DNA from: Sandaracinaceae bacterium
Lineage (GTDB): Bacteria; Myxococcota_A; Polyangia; Polyangiales; JADJQN01
NCBI GenBank assembly: GCA_016712745.1
Contig: JADJQN010000015.1
Coordinates: forward strand, 248,001 to 312,000
Direction of reading: 5' to 3'
DNA: 64,000 nucleotides
The translations under genes were made by a program, and so were the position numbers. Positions 28,087 through 36,694 of this stretch are shown here, one piece after another. The notes under the pieces are model-generated. The model had not been told where the DNA came from, made no database searches, and saw nothing but the letters and a program-made list of their open reading frames with translations. Within the stretch, counting starts at the first letter, position 1; each line of letters opens with the position of its first letter.

Positions 28087-30111
28087 TTAGTGAAGGGTTA
28101 GCTCGATTCGCACGGGGCCGGCGCTGGGAGTCAGGCGTTGCCACCCAACGGCGACTCCGTGTGCCCGCAAATACGCGATAAGTTCGCCGCCCGCGGTCCG
28201 CCCCTGCGCGCTTGTTCCTTCGACGCGAACGTCGACGCGGGACGCGCGTTGCAGCTGCGCGAGCGGTAGCACCTCGGGGTGCAGCGCGACAGAACCGTTC
28301 GCTGCAAAAGAAACGTATCCATCGACATGGATGATCACGGGCTCGCGCGCTTCTGCGCGACCCTCGACTCTCACGTCGACAGTTCCGCCGCGCGCGACGC
28401 CGGCCGCAGTATCGACCGCGCCGCCAAGTGTATTGAGTGCGGCGCGTGCGCGAGCGTCTCGTTCCGGGCGGGCTTGCCGTTCCGCTTCTGCCTGCTGCGC
28501 GTTTACACGTTCACGTTCCATTTCGGCTGCGTGGCGCTCGTCGATAATGACCTGCACGCTCACGCGGCGTGCTCGTGCCTCTGCTTCGAGCGCGGCGCGC
28601 AGGCGACGGTTTTCGTCATCGCGCTCGCGAGCGCGCTCAACGTTTGCCTCTGCACGCGCGCGGCACGTCGCGCTTTCGTCCGCGAAGGAACGCCCGAACG
28701 TGATGGGTATGCCCACTGTAAAGAAGAGGCCGTCCGCGATGCGATTGTCACCAATGGCGAAACGTCCTTCAACACCGATGTCGAGGGTGAGCGACGCGTT
28801 GCAATTGCATCCCGTGATGTAGCGGAAGCCTGCGCCTGCGCGCGCAACACCGCCGCTCGTGACATCGTCGATCGGTGTGCTCCCGGCGATTCCGTACGCG
28901 AGCCCGAGGTCGATGTAGAAGGGCGCGACTGGATCAAACCGCAGTCGCCCCACGAGCGAGAAGGTACTCAGTTTGGCGGACTCCATCATGGGGTCGCCCT
29001 GGCCGACGAAATCGAAGTCCGCGCGCAGGTCAAACCACTTGCTCATCGCGACGCCCAAGCCGATGCCTGCTCCCCCTCGGAAATGCGGCGCTTCGATAGA
29101 TCCCTGATCGGCGAGTGAGCTTCCGATCAACATGTACGGCCGCACCACGACACCAACTGACGGCGGACCGCTGGGAACTCGCTGCGCCGGTTCGTTCGCG
29201 CGTACGCCTGCCACCTGTGTCGTTGCAGGCGCGGTTTGGCCGACAGCGACGACTGGGATAGGCGCGGCAGGAGCGGCTACCGGCACGACGGGCGGATGCA
29301 GTCGTGCATACTCCGCGCGTTCCGCCGCTTCGCGTTCGTCTTCTTCGCGTTGGGCGATCGAGCGCTGACAGGAACCAGTGAAGGAGTAGCGACGCATGCC
29401 TGCGATGTCGAGCTGAACGCCAATCGTGGCGAAGATCGCATCATTGACTCGATTGCTACCGAGGCCGTACTGGGCATGAACACCAAGCTCGACAGCAGCA
29501 TCTTGTGATTCGCAGTTCGTAAAGAAGCGATATCCAAGACCAGCGTGGGCGATGCCGCCGTTGTCCACACTCAGCGGATTGTCGTAGCCAGCGCCAATCT
29601 CGTTGAAGCCCCAGCCGATATCGCCATCGACGTAGAGATTAATCCACGGGTCGAGTTTCAAGCGAACGCCGCCCATAAGAAGCGATGTCGTGAAAGGGCC
29701 GCGCGACTCGCCGGAGGTTGGTGCAAGCCCTGCGTCCGCAAGCGTGAAAAGAGCTCCAATGTGCGGCTCGAATACAAGCCCAATCGGAAACCCGACGGAG
29801 CCCCCAATCACAAAGCTACCTCGATGGCGACGTGCACCCACCGCGACATCCTCGGAAATGCCGAGCCCGCCTCCAAGCACGAAGGCAACGTTCACGCCCC
29901 AGCCAGTTCCGCGCTCGCGGGTTGCACGCTGCAGCTGGAAGCCACCTCTTGCAGGTTGCACCGGCCGGGCGACTTGAACTTGGGGCGCACGCGGTGCGGC
30001 CACGTGAACTTCGGCCTCCGCTTGGACGCGCGCTTGCGCCGACACGCGTGGGGGAAAAACGATGAGAGCGGCAGCAACGGCCGCTGGGACCATCCAGCAT
30101 ATCAGGCGCAT
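28087..30111 (-). CDS. Envelope protein with two beta-barrel-like domains, coiled coil and OmpA-like tail
   Basis: The start was set at ATG 30111, which opens a clear signal peptide (MRLICWMVPAAVAAALIVF to VSAQA). The 674-residue product then has a first barrel-like domain (about 55-265, GWGVNVAFVLGGGLGI to ATIGVQLDI), a linker, and a second domain (about 315-475, FRGGAGIGLGVAMSKWF to FFTVGIPITF), each with a small Cys pair. A charged coiled coil (about 480-560) follows, then a C-terminal domain of about 110 residues ending RIELTLH, with DVRVEGTSAQGRTAGGELIAYL reminiscent of OmpA peptidoglycan-binding domains. Tandem barrels suggest duplication. Function is unknown; outer-membrane location is inferred. 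Confidence 0.72.
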   Translation of the reverse strand: MRLICWMVPAAVAAALIVFPPRVSAQARVQAEAEVHVAAPRAPQVQVARPVQPARGGFQLQRATRERGTGWGVNVAFVLGGGLGISEDVAVGARRHRGSFVIGGSVGFPIGLVFEPHIGALFTLADAGLAPTSGESRGPFTTSLLMGGVRLKLDPWINLYVDGDIGWGFNEIGAGYDNPLSVDNGGIAHAGLGYRFFTNCESQDAAVELGVHAQYGLGSNRVNDAIFATIGVQLDIAGMRRYSFTGSCQRSIAQREEDEREAAERAEYARLHPPVVPVAAPAAPIPVVAVGQTAPATTQVAGVRANEPAQRVPSGPPSVGVVVRPYMLIGSSLADQGSIEAPHFRGGAGIGLGVAMSKWFDLRADFDFVGQGDPMMESAKLSTFSLVGRLRFDPVAPFYIDLGLAYGIAGSTPIDDVTSGGVARAGAGFRYITGCNCNASLTLDIGVEGRFAIGDNRIADGLFFTVGIPITFGRSFADESATCRARAEANVERARERDDENRRLRAALEAEARARRVSVQVIIDERHAAEMERERVNAQQAEAERQARPERDARARAALNTLGGAVDTAAGVARGGTVDVRVEGRAEAREPVIIHVDGYVSFAANGSVALHPEVLPLAQLQRASRVDVRVEGTSAQGRTAGGELIAYLRAHGVAVGWQRLTPSAGPVRIELTLH

Positions 30112-30214
30112 CTGCCGATCGACGCTGCGTGCCTGGTTCCGATTCAACGCGTTCTCCCGTGGGGACACTAAAACCGCCAGATCAACCGCAGGAACACGCC
30201 AAGAAAAAGAAAAT

Positions 30215-30227
30215 GGGGACTGTCCCC
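30215..30227 (-). terminator. Palindrome GGGGACTGTCCCC, probable terminator
   Basis: A 6+1+6 palindrome sits a few bases after the stop of the 30231 aldehyde dehydrogenase gene. On the minus strand it is preceded by AAAA and followed by ATTTTCTTTTT, the layout of an intrinsic terminator. The same core recurs at 39974-39986. Confidence 0.7.
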
Positions 30228-30230
30228 TTT

Positions 30231-31172
30231 TTAGATGCCGACCGGATGCCAGACGGTTTTGAACTCGAGGAACTTCTCGATGAAGCCCAAGCCCTGACCG
30301 TCTTCGTCGCGGAGCGCGGCGCAGGCGCGGCCGTCGTGCGAGCGCACGCGTTTGACGCTGCCGCTCCCTTCGCGCTCGAGCAATGTACGCAGTGCATCGT
30401 CGGCGGACCAGGTATCGATAGCGTTTACTTCGCGATGCTTCGCGAGGTGGGGCGCGATTTCGCTGGCGTCGCCGGTGAGCACGTTAACGACTCCACCCGG
30501 TAAGTCACTGGTGGCCAGGCATTCGCAGAACACAACTGCCGTGCGCGGATCTCGCCGGCTCGCGATTACAACCGCGGTGTTGCCGCTGGCGATGACAGGC
30601 AGAATCGTCGAGACCAAGCCAAGCAAGGCCGGCTCTTCTGGGGCGACGATCGCAACGACGCCCATGGACTCGGGCATCGTGAAACCAAAGTGCGGTCCAG
30701 AAACGGGATTGTGCGAAGCGACTAAGCTCGAAATCTTGTCGCAAAAGCCCGCGTAGTACACAGCGCGATCGATGGACGCGCTGACTTCGCTGAGTGCTTC
30801 GGCGGCCGTCGAACCGGCGCGGGTCAAAGACGAAGTGAGCTCCGAGCGACGTGACTCCAGTACTTCGGCGAGGCGATAGAGAATTTGTCCGCGGTTGTAT
30901 GCGGTGCGTGCTGCCCAAGGCTCATGCGCATTCTTCGCGACCAAGACTGCGTCGCGTCCGTCTTTGCGCGAGCCAAGCGGAATGTTCACGACTTCAGGAT
31001 CGGCGGAGCCGGCAATGGCCGACGCTTCGACTTGGAAGTAGCGGCCAGACTCGGAGCGCACAAACGCGCCACCGACATACATCTTATACGCCTTGTTCAC
31101 GCTGACACGGCCAGCCGCCACTGTGCCGATCGACGTGATGTACGCGCGGTCTTGTGTTGCCTTCTTCACCAT
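30231..31172 (-). CDS. Aldehyde dehydrogenase-like protein lacking the catalytic domain
   Basis: The 313-residue product aligns with the N-terminal/NAD-binding half of aldehyde dehydrogenases: YVGGAFVRSESGR, NIPLGSRKDGRDAV, a MGVVAIVAPEEP segment in the place of GVVGxIxPWNxP, and DLPGGVVNVLTG. The catalytic half with its active-site Cys is absent. The ATG at 31172 has a GGAGG ribosome site seven bases upstream and overlaps the stop of the full-length enzyme in TGATG. This resembles the second, non-catalytic ALDH unit of two-domain ALDH16 proteins, here as a separate gene. It probably acts as a partner or structural subunit of the 502-residue enzyme. Confidence 0.82.
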   Translation of the reverse strand: MVKKATQDRAYITSIGTVAAGRVSVNKAYKMYVGGAFVRSESGRYFQVEASAIAGSADPEVVNIPLGSRKDGRDAVLVAKNAHEPWAARTAYNRGQILYRLAEVLESRRSELTSSLTRAGSTAAEALSEVSASIDRAVYYAGFCDKISSLVASHNPVSGPHFGFTMPESMGVVAIVAPEEPALLGLVSTILPVIASGNTAVVIASRRDPRTAVVFCECLATSDLPGGVVNVLTGDASEIAPHLAKHREVNAIDTWSADDALRTLLEREGSGSVKRVRSHDGRACAALRDEDGQGLGFIEKFLEFKTVWHPVGI

Positions 31173-32680
31173 CACAGGACCTCCACGTAAGCCGACAAAC
31201 CTTGGCGTCCGCCTTCACGTCCGAATCCGCTCTCTTTGTAGCCACCGAAGGGTGAGGAGGGATCAAACTTGTTGAAGGTGTTGCCCCAGATCACGCCTGC
31301 CTTCAGGCGCTGCGCCATCCAGAAAATCTTTGCGCCCTTGTCGGTCCACACGCCGGCCGACAAACCGTACATCGTGTTGTTGGCCTTCTCGATGGCTTCC
31401 TCGGCAGTGCGGAAAGTCATGATCGAGAGGACGGGCCCGAAAATTTCTTCGCGCGCGATCCGCGACGACATGCTCACGCCGGTGAAGAAGGTCGGCGCGA
31501 TGAAGAAGCCCTTGCTCGGCAACTTGCACGGCGCGGTGTAGCGTTCGCCGCCTTCGGCTTCGCCGGCTGCAACGAGTTCGTTAATCCTCTCCCACTGTTC
31601 GCGGGAGTTGATTGCGCCGACATCGGTATTCTTGTCGAGCGGGTCTCCCACGCGCAACGTGGACAAGCGGTCACGAAGCTTCTTCACGACTAGGTCGTGG
31701 ACGCTTTCTTCGACCAAGAGGCGCGAACCCGCGCAGCAGACATGCCCTTGATTGAAATAGATGCCGTTGATGATGCCTTCGACAGCTTGGTCGATGGAGG
31801 CATCCGCAAAGACGATGTTCGCGGCCTTGCCGCCGAGCTCAAGTGTGAGCTTCTTGCCAGAACCCGCGAGATTCCGCTGGATCAGTTTGCCGATCTCCGT
31901 GCTGCCGGTGAACGCGACCTTGTTGACGTCTTTGTGTGATGCGAGAGCAGCACCCGTTTGGCCTGCACCCGTAACGATGTTAACGACTCCGGGGGGAAGC
32001 TCGGCTTCTTCGATGATCTGCGCGAGCATCAGCGAGCTAAGCGGTGTGGTCTCGGCGGGTTTCAACACGACCGTGTTTCCACCGGCAAGAGCGGGCGCGA
32101 TCTTCCACGCGGCCATCAGAAGCGGAAAATTCCAGGGAATGATCTGTCCGGCGACTCCGAGCGGCCGAACTTTGCGGCCGTGAAACGCTAAGTCGAGCTT
32201 GTCCGCCCAACCGCCGTGATAGAAAAAGTGAGCAGCCGCGAGCGGGACATCGAGGTCGCGAGACTCTTTGATGGGCTTGCCGCCATCCATCGTTTCAACG
32301 ATGGCAAACTCGCGCGCCTTTTCCTGAAGGGCGCGCGCGATTCGGAAGATGTACTTCGCGCGCTCCTTGCCGGGCATCTTCTTCCAATAGGTGTCGTACG
32401 CACTGCGCGCAGCCTTCACCGCGTCGTCAACGTCAGCCGCGCCTGCATCAGCAACTTCAGCAAGCTTCTGCTCGGTGCTGGGGCTGATGGTCGCGAAGTA
32501 CTTCTTGCTCTTGGGCGCTTTCCACTTCCCGCCGATGAACAATCCGTACTGGGCTTGCAGCTTTACGTGGTCCGTCGACTCGGGCGAGGGCGCATATTCC
32601 CAGGCGCTTCCAAAATCGAGCGAAGGCTTCTGGGTACGCGCGAGCTGGGCTTTGCCTGCTTTGGTGATGTCTTTCTTCAT
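31172..32680 (-). CDS. NAD-dependent aldehyde dehydrogenase
   Basis: The 502-residue product is a full ALDH: the proline-asparagine motif IIPWNFPLL, Rossmann-linked FTGSTEIGK, catalytic Glu in LELGGKAAN, catalytic Cys in NQGHVCCAGSRL, and the FGPVLSI and NKFDPSSPFGGYKESG segments. It oxidises an aldehyde to the acid with NAD+. It follows deoC by six bases and overlaps the shorter ALDH-like gene, so in this operon it may remove acetaldehyde released by DeoC. The exact substrate is inferred from context. Confidence 0.93.
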   Translation of the reverse strand: MKKDITKAGKAQLARTQKPSLDFGSAWEYAPSPESTDHVKLQAQYGLFIGGKWKAPKSKKYFATISPSTEQKLAEVADAGAADVDDAVKAARSAYDTYWKKMPGKERAKYIFRIARALQEKAREFAIVETMDGGKPIKESRDLDVPLAAAHFFYHGGWADKLDLAFHGRKVRPLGVAGQIIPWNFPLLMAAWKIAPALAGGNTVVLKPAETTPLSSLMLAQIIEEAELPPGVVNIVTGAGQTGAALASHKDVNKVAFTGSTEIGKLIQRNLAGSGKKLTLELGGKAANIVFADASIDQAVEGIINGIYFNQGHVCCAGSRLLVEESVHDLVVKKLRDRLSTLRVGDPLDKNTDVGAINSREQWERINELVAAGEAEGGERYTAPCKLPSKGFFIAPTFFTGVSMSSRIAREEIFGPVLSIMTFRTAEEAIEKANNTMYGLSAGVWTDKGAKIFWMAQRLKAGVIWGNTFNKFDPSSPFGGYKESGFGREGGRQGLSAYVEVL

Positions 32681-32686
32681 TTCCGA

Positions 32687-33583
32687 TCAATCCTTCGAAA
32701 AGTCTTCGCTCGCCTGATAAGCGCCGGTGCGCTCTTTCTCGAGCTGCATCAACACGTCGTTCAAAAGCGCGCTTGCGCCAAAGCGGAATAGGTCCGGCGT
32801 GAGCCACGCATCGCCGAGTGTTTCCTTCACGATGACGAGGTAGTGCAGGGCTTGTTTCGCCGTGCGAACGCCGCCAGCCGGCTTCATCCCGATCTTCTTA
32901 CCAGTCCGATAAAAGTGATCGCGAATCACTTCGAGCATCACCAAAGTGACAGCAGGAGTGGCGGCAGGTTGAATCTTGCCGGTCGAGGTCTTGATGAAGT
33001 CTCCGCCCGCAGCAATGGCGATTTCGCTAGCGCGGCGTACGACGTCGTACGAGCCAAGCTCGCCGGTTTCCAAGATCACTTTGAGGTGGGCCGGCCCGCA
33101 CGCCTCTTTGGTCGCCGCGATCTCGTCGAAGACCTTTTGATAGTCTCCCGAAAGCATGGCACCGCGATCGATCACCATGTCGATTTCATCGGCGCCGAAC
33201 TCGACCGCGCGCCGCGTGTCTTCGAGCTTGATCGGCAGCGGCGACTGGCCGCTCGGGAACGCCGTCGCGACGCTGGCCACATGCACCGAGGAGCCTTCAA
33301 GCGCGCGCTTGGCGATGCGCACGAAGTTCGGATACACGCAGATAGCTGCACAGGGGCCGATGCTGTTATCCGAGTCGAGCGGATGCATCGCTTTGGTGCA
33401 AAGGGCGGTCACTTTGCCGGCCGTGTCTTTGCCTTCGAGGGTGGTTAAATCCATCATCGAAATCGCAAGCTTCAAACCTTGCACCTTCGCCTGCTTTTTC
33501 AGCGAGCGCTTGGCAAGAGCTGCGACCCGCTCTTCGATGGCAACTTGGTCGACGGGCACCGGAGTATAGAAAAGGACTGTCAC
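32687..33583 (-). CDS. deoC: Deoxyribose-phosphate aldolase
   Basis: DeoC splits 2-deoxyribose-5-phosphate into glyceraldehyde-3-phosphate and acetaldehyde in deoxynucleoside breakdown. The Schiff-base Lys is in GGDFIKTSTGK. The second lysine and phosphate-site segment is MKPAGGVRTA, and EIDMVIDRG carries the proton-relay Asp. The GTG start at 33583 gives 298 residues. The frame runs on to 33937 but the extension overlaps the response-regulator gene and has no domain character. It is the first gene of the deoC/ALDH/ALDH-like operon. Confidence 0.93.
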   Translation of the reverse strand: MTVLFYTPVPVDQVAIEERVAALAKRSLKKQAKVQGLKLAISMMDLTTLEGKDTAGKVTALCTKAMHPLDSDNSIGPCAAICVYPNFVRIAKRALEGSSVHVASVATAFPSGQSPLPIKLEDTRRAVEFGADEIDMVIDRGAMLSGDYQKVFDEIAATKEACGPAHLKVILETGELGSYDVVRRASEIAIAAGGDFIKTSTGKIQPAATPAVTLVMLEVIRDHFYRTGKKIGMKPAGGVRTAKQALHYLVIVKETLGDAWLTPDLFRFGASALLNDVLMQLEKERTGAYQASEDFSKD

Positions 33584-33630
33584 GCGACGCAGGTTACCAC
33601 AAGCCAGGCTTCGATTTTCGCGCGAGAAAA

Positions 33631-34119
33631 TCAGGAGGTCGGAGGCAAATCCGAGGTCTTCGTGCGTCTCGAGGCGGTCCATCCATCGGGCGTGGCTGTC
33701 AGCATGGCGACGATGGTTCGCAGGTCCTCGCCGTCGAAGGGCTTCATCAATACACCGACCGCGCCGAGGTTGTGCGCCATCTCGTGAGTGACCTTGTCTG
33801 TGTCGCCGGTGATGAGAACGACCGGAATGTGATCGGGAAGTGCGCGCGCCACAATGAGCGCCTCGATGCCAGTACGCTTGGGCATGTGGATGTCGGTGAG
33901 CACGAGTGAGATGGGAGGGTTTGCCTGCGTGACGCAATCAACGAGCGCTTCGCCGTCGGCAACGCCCGTCACGTCGTAGCCGTCGAGCGTCAGTGCATCA
34001 ACGATGGCCTCGCGCAGCGCCGAGTCATCCTCCGCAACGACGATGCGTATCCTTTTCGGATCCACCGTCTTAGTTTTGGATCGCTCGTTCGCCACGAAAC
34101 CTCCTGTCGTGCCCGTCAT
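33631..34119 (-). CDS. Single-domain response regulator (receiver only)
   Basis: From ATG 34119 the 162-residue product consists of one receiver domain: acidic pair in VVAEDDS, phospho-acceptor Asp in LVLTDIHMP, Thr/Ser switch in VLITGDT and Lys in LMKPFDG. The short C-terminal tail (TASRRTKTSDLPPTS) has no output domain. It lies 47 bases upstream of deoC and downstream of the radical SAM gene, on the same strand. The partner kinase is unknown; two orphan-looking histidine kinases lie elsewhere in the window. Confidence 0.88.
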   Translation of the reverse strand: MTGTTGGFVANERSKTKTVDPKRIRIVVAEDDSALREAIVDALTLDGYDVTGVADGEALVDCVTQANPPISLVLTDIHMPKRTGIEALIVARALPDHIPVVLITGDTDKVTHEMAHNLGAVGVLMKPFDGEDLRTIVAMLTATPDGWTASRRTKTSDLPPTS

Positions 34120-34257
34120 GCCCCCACGGCTAAACGACACGGATGAAAGATAGCCCCAGGCGTCGCACAAAGCACGACTTCCGCGCATACGCATACGATT
34201 TCCAACTGGAGTGTGGCGTTTTGCCCCTCGGGTGTCGACGAGTGCGCCGCGCGCCAA

Positions 34258-35580
34258 CTATGCATCAAACAGTGCGCCAAGCGCGTGCGAGGCAAAGCGC
34301 GCCATATAGCGCGGCCGGTAGTGATAGCTGACGTACGCCCATTCGCGAAGGCGTCGCAAGGTGTCGGCACTCATCGAGGGATGCTCGAAGGTAGGCTCCC
34401 AGCCCGTATAGGATTCCGGGCGTTCCTTTCGGAGGAGATTCTGCACTCGCGTGGTTAGCGTAGTCCCAGGATAGGGCGTAGCGATTGTGAACTGCACCGC
34501 GAAGGTATTGAGCTCTTTGGCAAAGGCGACGGTCTCTTTGATCGTCTCTTCCGTGTCGTCGGGCAAACCGAACATGAAATTCGCGATCACGCGAATGCCG
34601 AGGCCATGCGCTTCCTTCACGACATCGCGAATCTCGCGTAGCGATGGAGGCTGACGTTTGGCGTCGCTCAGCATGCCCAGGTTCACACTCTCGACGCCGA
34701 TTTCCAGCGACCTTAACCCGGCTTCGCGAAGCGTTCGTAGTAGGGAGGCGTCGAGGCGATCTGCTCGCATTTCAGCGCTGAATTTAACGTCGAGAGGCTT
34801 GACCCCTGCCGCCAGGGCCTTTACGCGATCGCGATCCAGATTGAAAAGCGGATCTCGGAACGCAATCCCGCGGGCGCCGTAGCGAGATTTCAAATGAGCG
34901 ATTTCCGCGACGACATTTTCGGGGCTGCGTTGACGAAACGGCGCGGTCGCGCGGAACGGACAGTAGTTGCAACCAAACGCGCAGCCGCGAACGCCCTGCA
35001 CCGGCAACGTCGTCTCGCGCGTGAGTAAGGCGTAGCGAAATGTGCTTGTAGGAAATGCGCTCCAGCTCGGGAACGGAAGAGCATCGAGGTCGTCGATATA
35101 ACCGGCGTCGATCACTCCGCGCTTGCTGCGATCGAACAACGCTTCGCCCAAGCCCTCGGGCTCGCCACGCACGACAACGGTGGCAGCGTCGAGAAAGAAC
35201 TCCGGCTTGGCGGTCGCGTAGGCACCGAAGGCAATCGTATGCGTTCCAGCACGGTGCAGGGCGCTCATGACATCGCGTTCCGCTGACGCGTCGACCATCG
35301 AGGTGAGCACGCACGCGATGTCGAAGCCCTGCGGAACCTCATCACGCGATCGTTCATGGCGCTGCAGCTCGACCACGTGCACGGAGTGCCCGCTCCTCTC
35401 TGCGACGGCCGCCAGGTAGCCAAGGACCGGCGACGCCATGCGCGCGAGCTCGCTCTTTGCCTTCTCAAGGATGCGAGCGCGACTTGAGTGGCCGATCTGA
35501 AAGACGGTGCCGTAGCCACCTGCGACGTCTTTGAGCGTGCAGTGCGTGTGGGAATAGACCGTGACCAGCGCGATCTTCAT
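34258..35580 (-). CDS. B12-binding-type radical SAM protein
   Basis: The 440-residue product has an N-terminal cobalamin-binding-like Rossmann domain (about 1-165; MKIALVTVY, VLGYLAAVAERSGHSVHVVEL, VLTSMV) and a radical SAM core with the cluster motif GVRGCAFGCNYCPF (CxxxCxxC). EIGVESVNLGML and ANFMFGLPDDTEETIKET follow. These enzymes use SAM and often cobalamin to methylate or rearrange substrates. The canonical DxHxxG of strict B12 binders is not obvious, so cofactor use is uncertain. ATG 35580 was preferred over the upstream TTG. The substrate is unknown. Confidence 0.88.
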   Translation of the reverse strand: MKIALVTVYSHTHCTLKDVAGGYGTVFQIGHSSRARILEKAKSELARMASPVLGYLAAVAERSGHSVHVVELQRHERSRDEVPQGFDIACVLTSMVDASAERDVMSALHRAGTHTIAFGAYATAKPEFFLDAATVVVRGEPEGLGEALFDRSKRGVIDAGYIDDLDALPFPSWSAFPTSTFRYALLTRETTLPVQGVRGCAFGCNYCPFRATAPFRQRSPENVVAEIAHLKSRYGARGIAFRDPLFNLDRDRVKALAAGVKPLDVKFSAEMRADRLDASLLRTLREAGLRSLEIGVESVNLGMLSDAKRQPPSLREIRDVVKEAHGLGIRVIANFMFGLPDDTEETIKETVAFAKELNTFAVQFTIATPYPGTTLTTRVQNLLRKERPESYTGWEPTFEHPSMSADTLRRLREWAYVSYHYRPRYMARFASHALGALFDA

Positions 35581-35629
35581 GGGCAAAACGTGAGTAGCAG
35601 AGCTTGAACAAATCGGCTAGGACGCACGC

Positions 35630-36694
35630 GTGGTGGGACATTCAAAGTACACAGGTATTGGGGTCGCAATCGTGCTGCTCCTCGTAGCAATTGCATCGGG
35701 ATGGATGCTGGCGCGCCGTGCCGTTCCGGGTTCGGGGGATATGCGGGAGCATCTTCGCGATCGTGGCCGTGTGCTTTGTGTGTGCGGCGATGATCTCGGA
35801 CGGCTCAGCGCCCACGGCACGACACTCGTCGACGTCGCGGATCTTTCTGGGATAGGCGCCTTGCTCGATGCCACCGACGAACGCGCACTTACGTCTGCGT
35901 TGGCGCGCTCGCACATCGCTCACGTCTTGATCGATACCGCACAACCGCTGCGCGGACGCTCGGTGATCGCGCGGCTCTCCCGTTTGGAGCGGGTGAGTGG
36001 CTTCGTTGGCGTTTACCTCGCGCCATCGCTCAGCCTCTATGCCGTGCGACCCTGGTTCACGTTGGACGAAGCGCGCTTCGGCGATGCACTCGCCACTGTG
36101 GCGCGTCGTGTGCTGATGGGAGACGTGCCGCCCCAGCCAAGCTCCTTCCCGGAGCAGCTTCGAAGCGAGCGCGTCGTCGAAGTGATGGTGCGCGTGAGCG
36201 ACGGAGATCGCCCACGCATGTGGAGGTCGGCTCGCGGCTCATCGATCGCGAATGCGCTGCTCGTTGCGACGCATGCCATCTTCGACCGGTGGCGCGAACG
36301 AGAGCATGCGATGCAGGAATCCCTTTCGCACGCGCTCGCGCGAATGAACGTCGAGGTCCTTTTGCTCGAAGAGGATGGGGCCTTTGACGAGCCGACGGCG
36401 GCGGCGATCGATCGGGCGATCACTCTCGAGCATGGCGTCGGCTACACTTTTCGCGACGCATGGGAGTACGCCCTGCCAGCGCAGGTGCGCGTCGATGGCA
36501 GTGGTTCCAAAGCGTTGCATGCACTCTTCGCTGCGCACTCGTTGCCCGACACAGCCATCGCTCGCGATGATCTGCGCGTTTACCGGTTTTCGGTGACGCT
36601 GCTTGGACGATCGCTCGCGCCAGTCTCTTTGGCCGGTGCGGGCGAGGACTCGCGCGCCGGGATCGCATCGTGGCGCGCCGTGACAGGACCCTGA
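35630..36694 (+). CDS. Membrane-anchored protein of unknown function
   Basis: The 354-residue product starts with tandem GTG codons at 35630 and has one N-terminal span (about 9-28, GIGVAIVLLLVAIASGWML) followed by a cytoplasmic or periplasmic region. The middle contains LYAVRPWFTLDEARFGDALATVARR. The C-terminal half (about 190-335) has RGSSIANALLVATHAIFDRW, MNVEVLLLEEDG, AIDRAITLEHGVGYTF and YALPAQVRVDG. The evenly spaced conserved-looking segments suggest a folded domain, but I do not recognise a family. Its last 115 bases overlap the convergent histidine kinase gene. Confidence 0.72.
   Translation: MVGHSKYTGIGVAIVLLLVAIASGWMLARRAVPGSGDMREHLRDRGRVLCVCGDDLGRLSAHGTTLVDVADLSGIGALLDATDERALTSALARSHIAHVLIDTAQPLRGRSVIARLSRLERVSGFVGVYLAPSLSLYAVRPWFTLDEARFGDALATVARRVLMGDVPPQPSSFPEQLRSERVVEVMVRVSDGDRPRMWRSARGSSIANALLVATHAIFDRWREREHAMQESLSHALARMNVEVLLLEEDGAFDEPTAAAIDRAITLEHGVGYTFRDAWEYALPAQVRVDGSGSKALHALFAAHSLPDTAIARDDLRVYRFSVTLLGRSLAPVSLAGAGEDSRAGIASWRAVTGP

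Noticed and set aside
33584..33937. N-terminal extension of DeoC
   Set aside because: It overlaps the response regulator and has no aldolase character.
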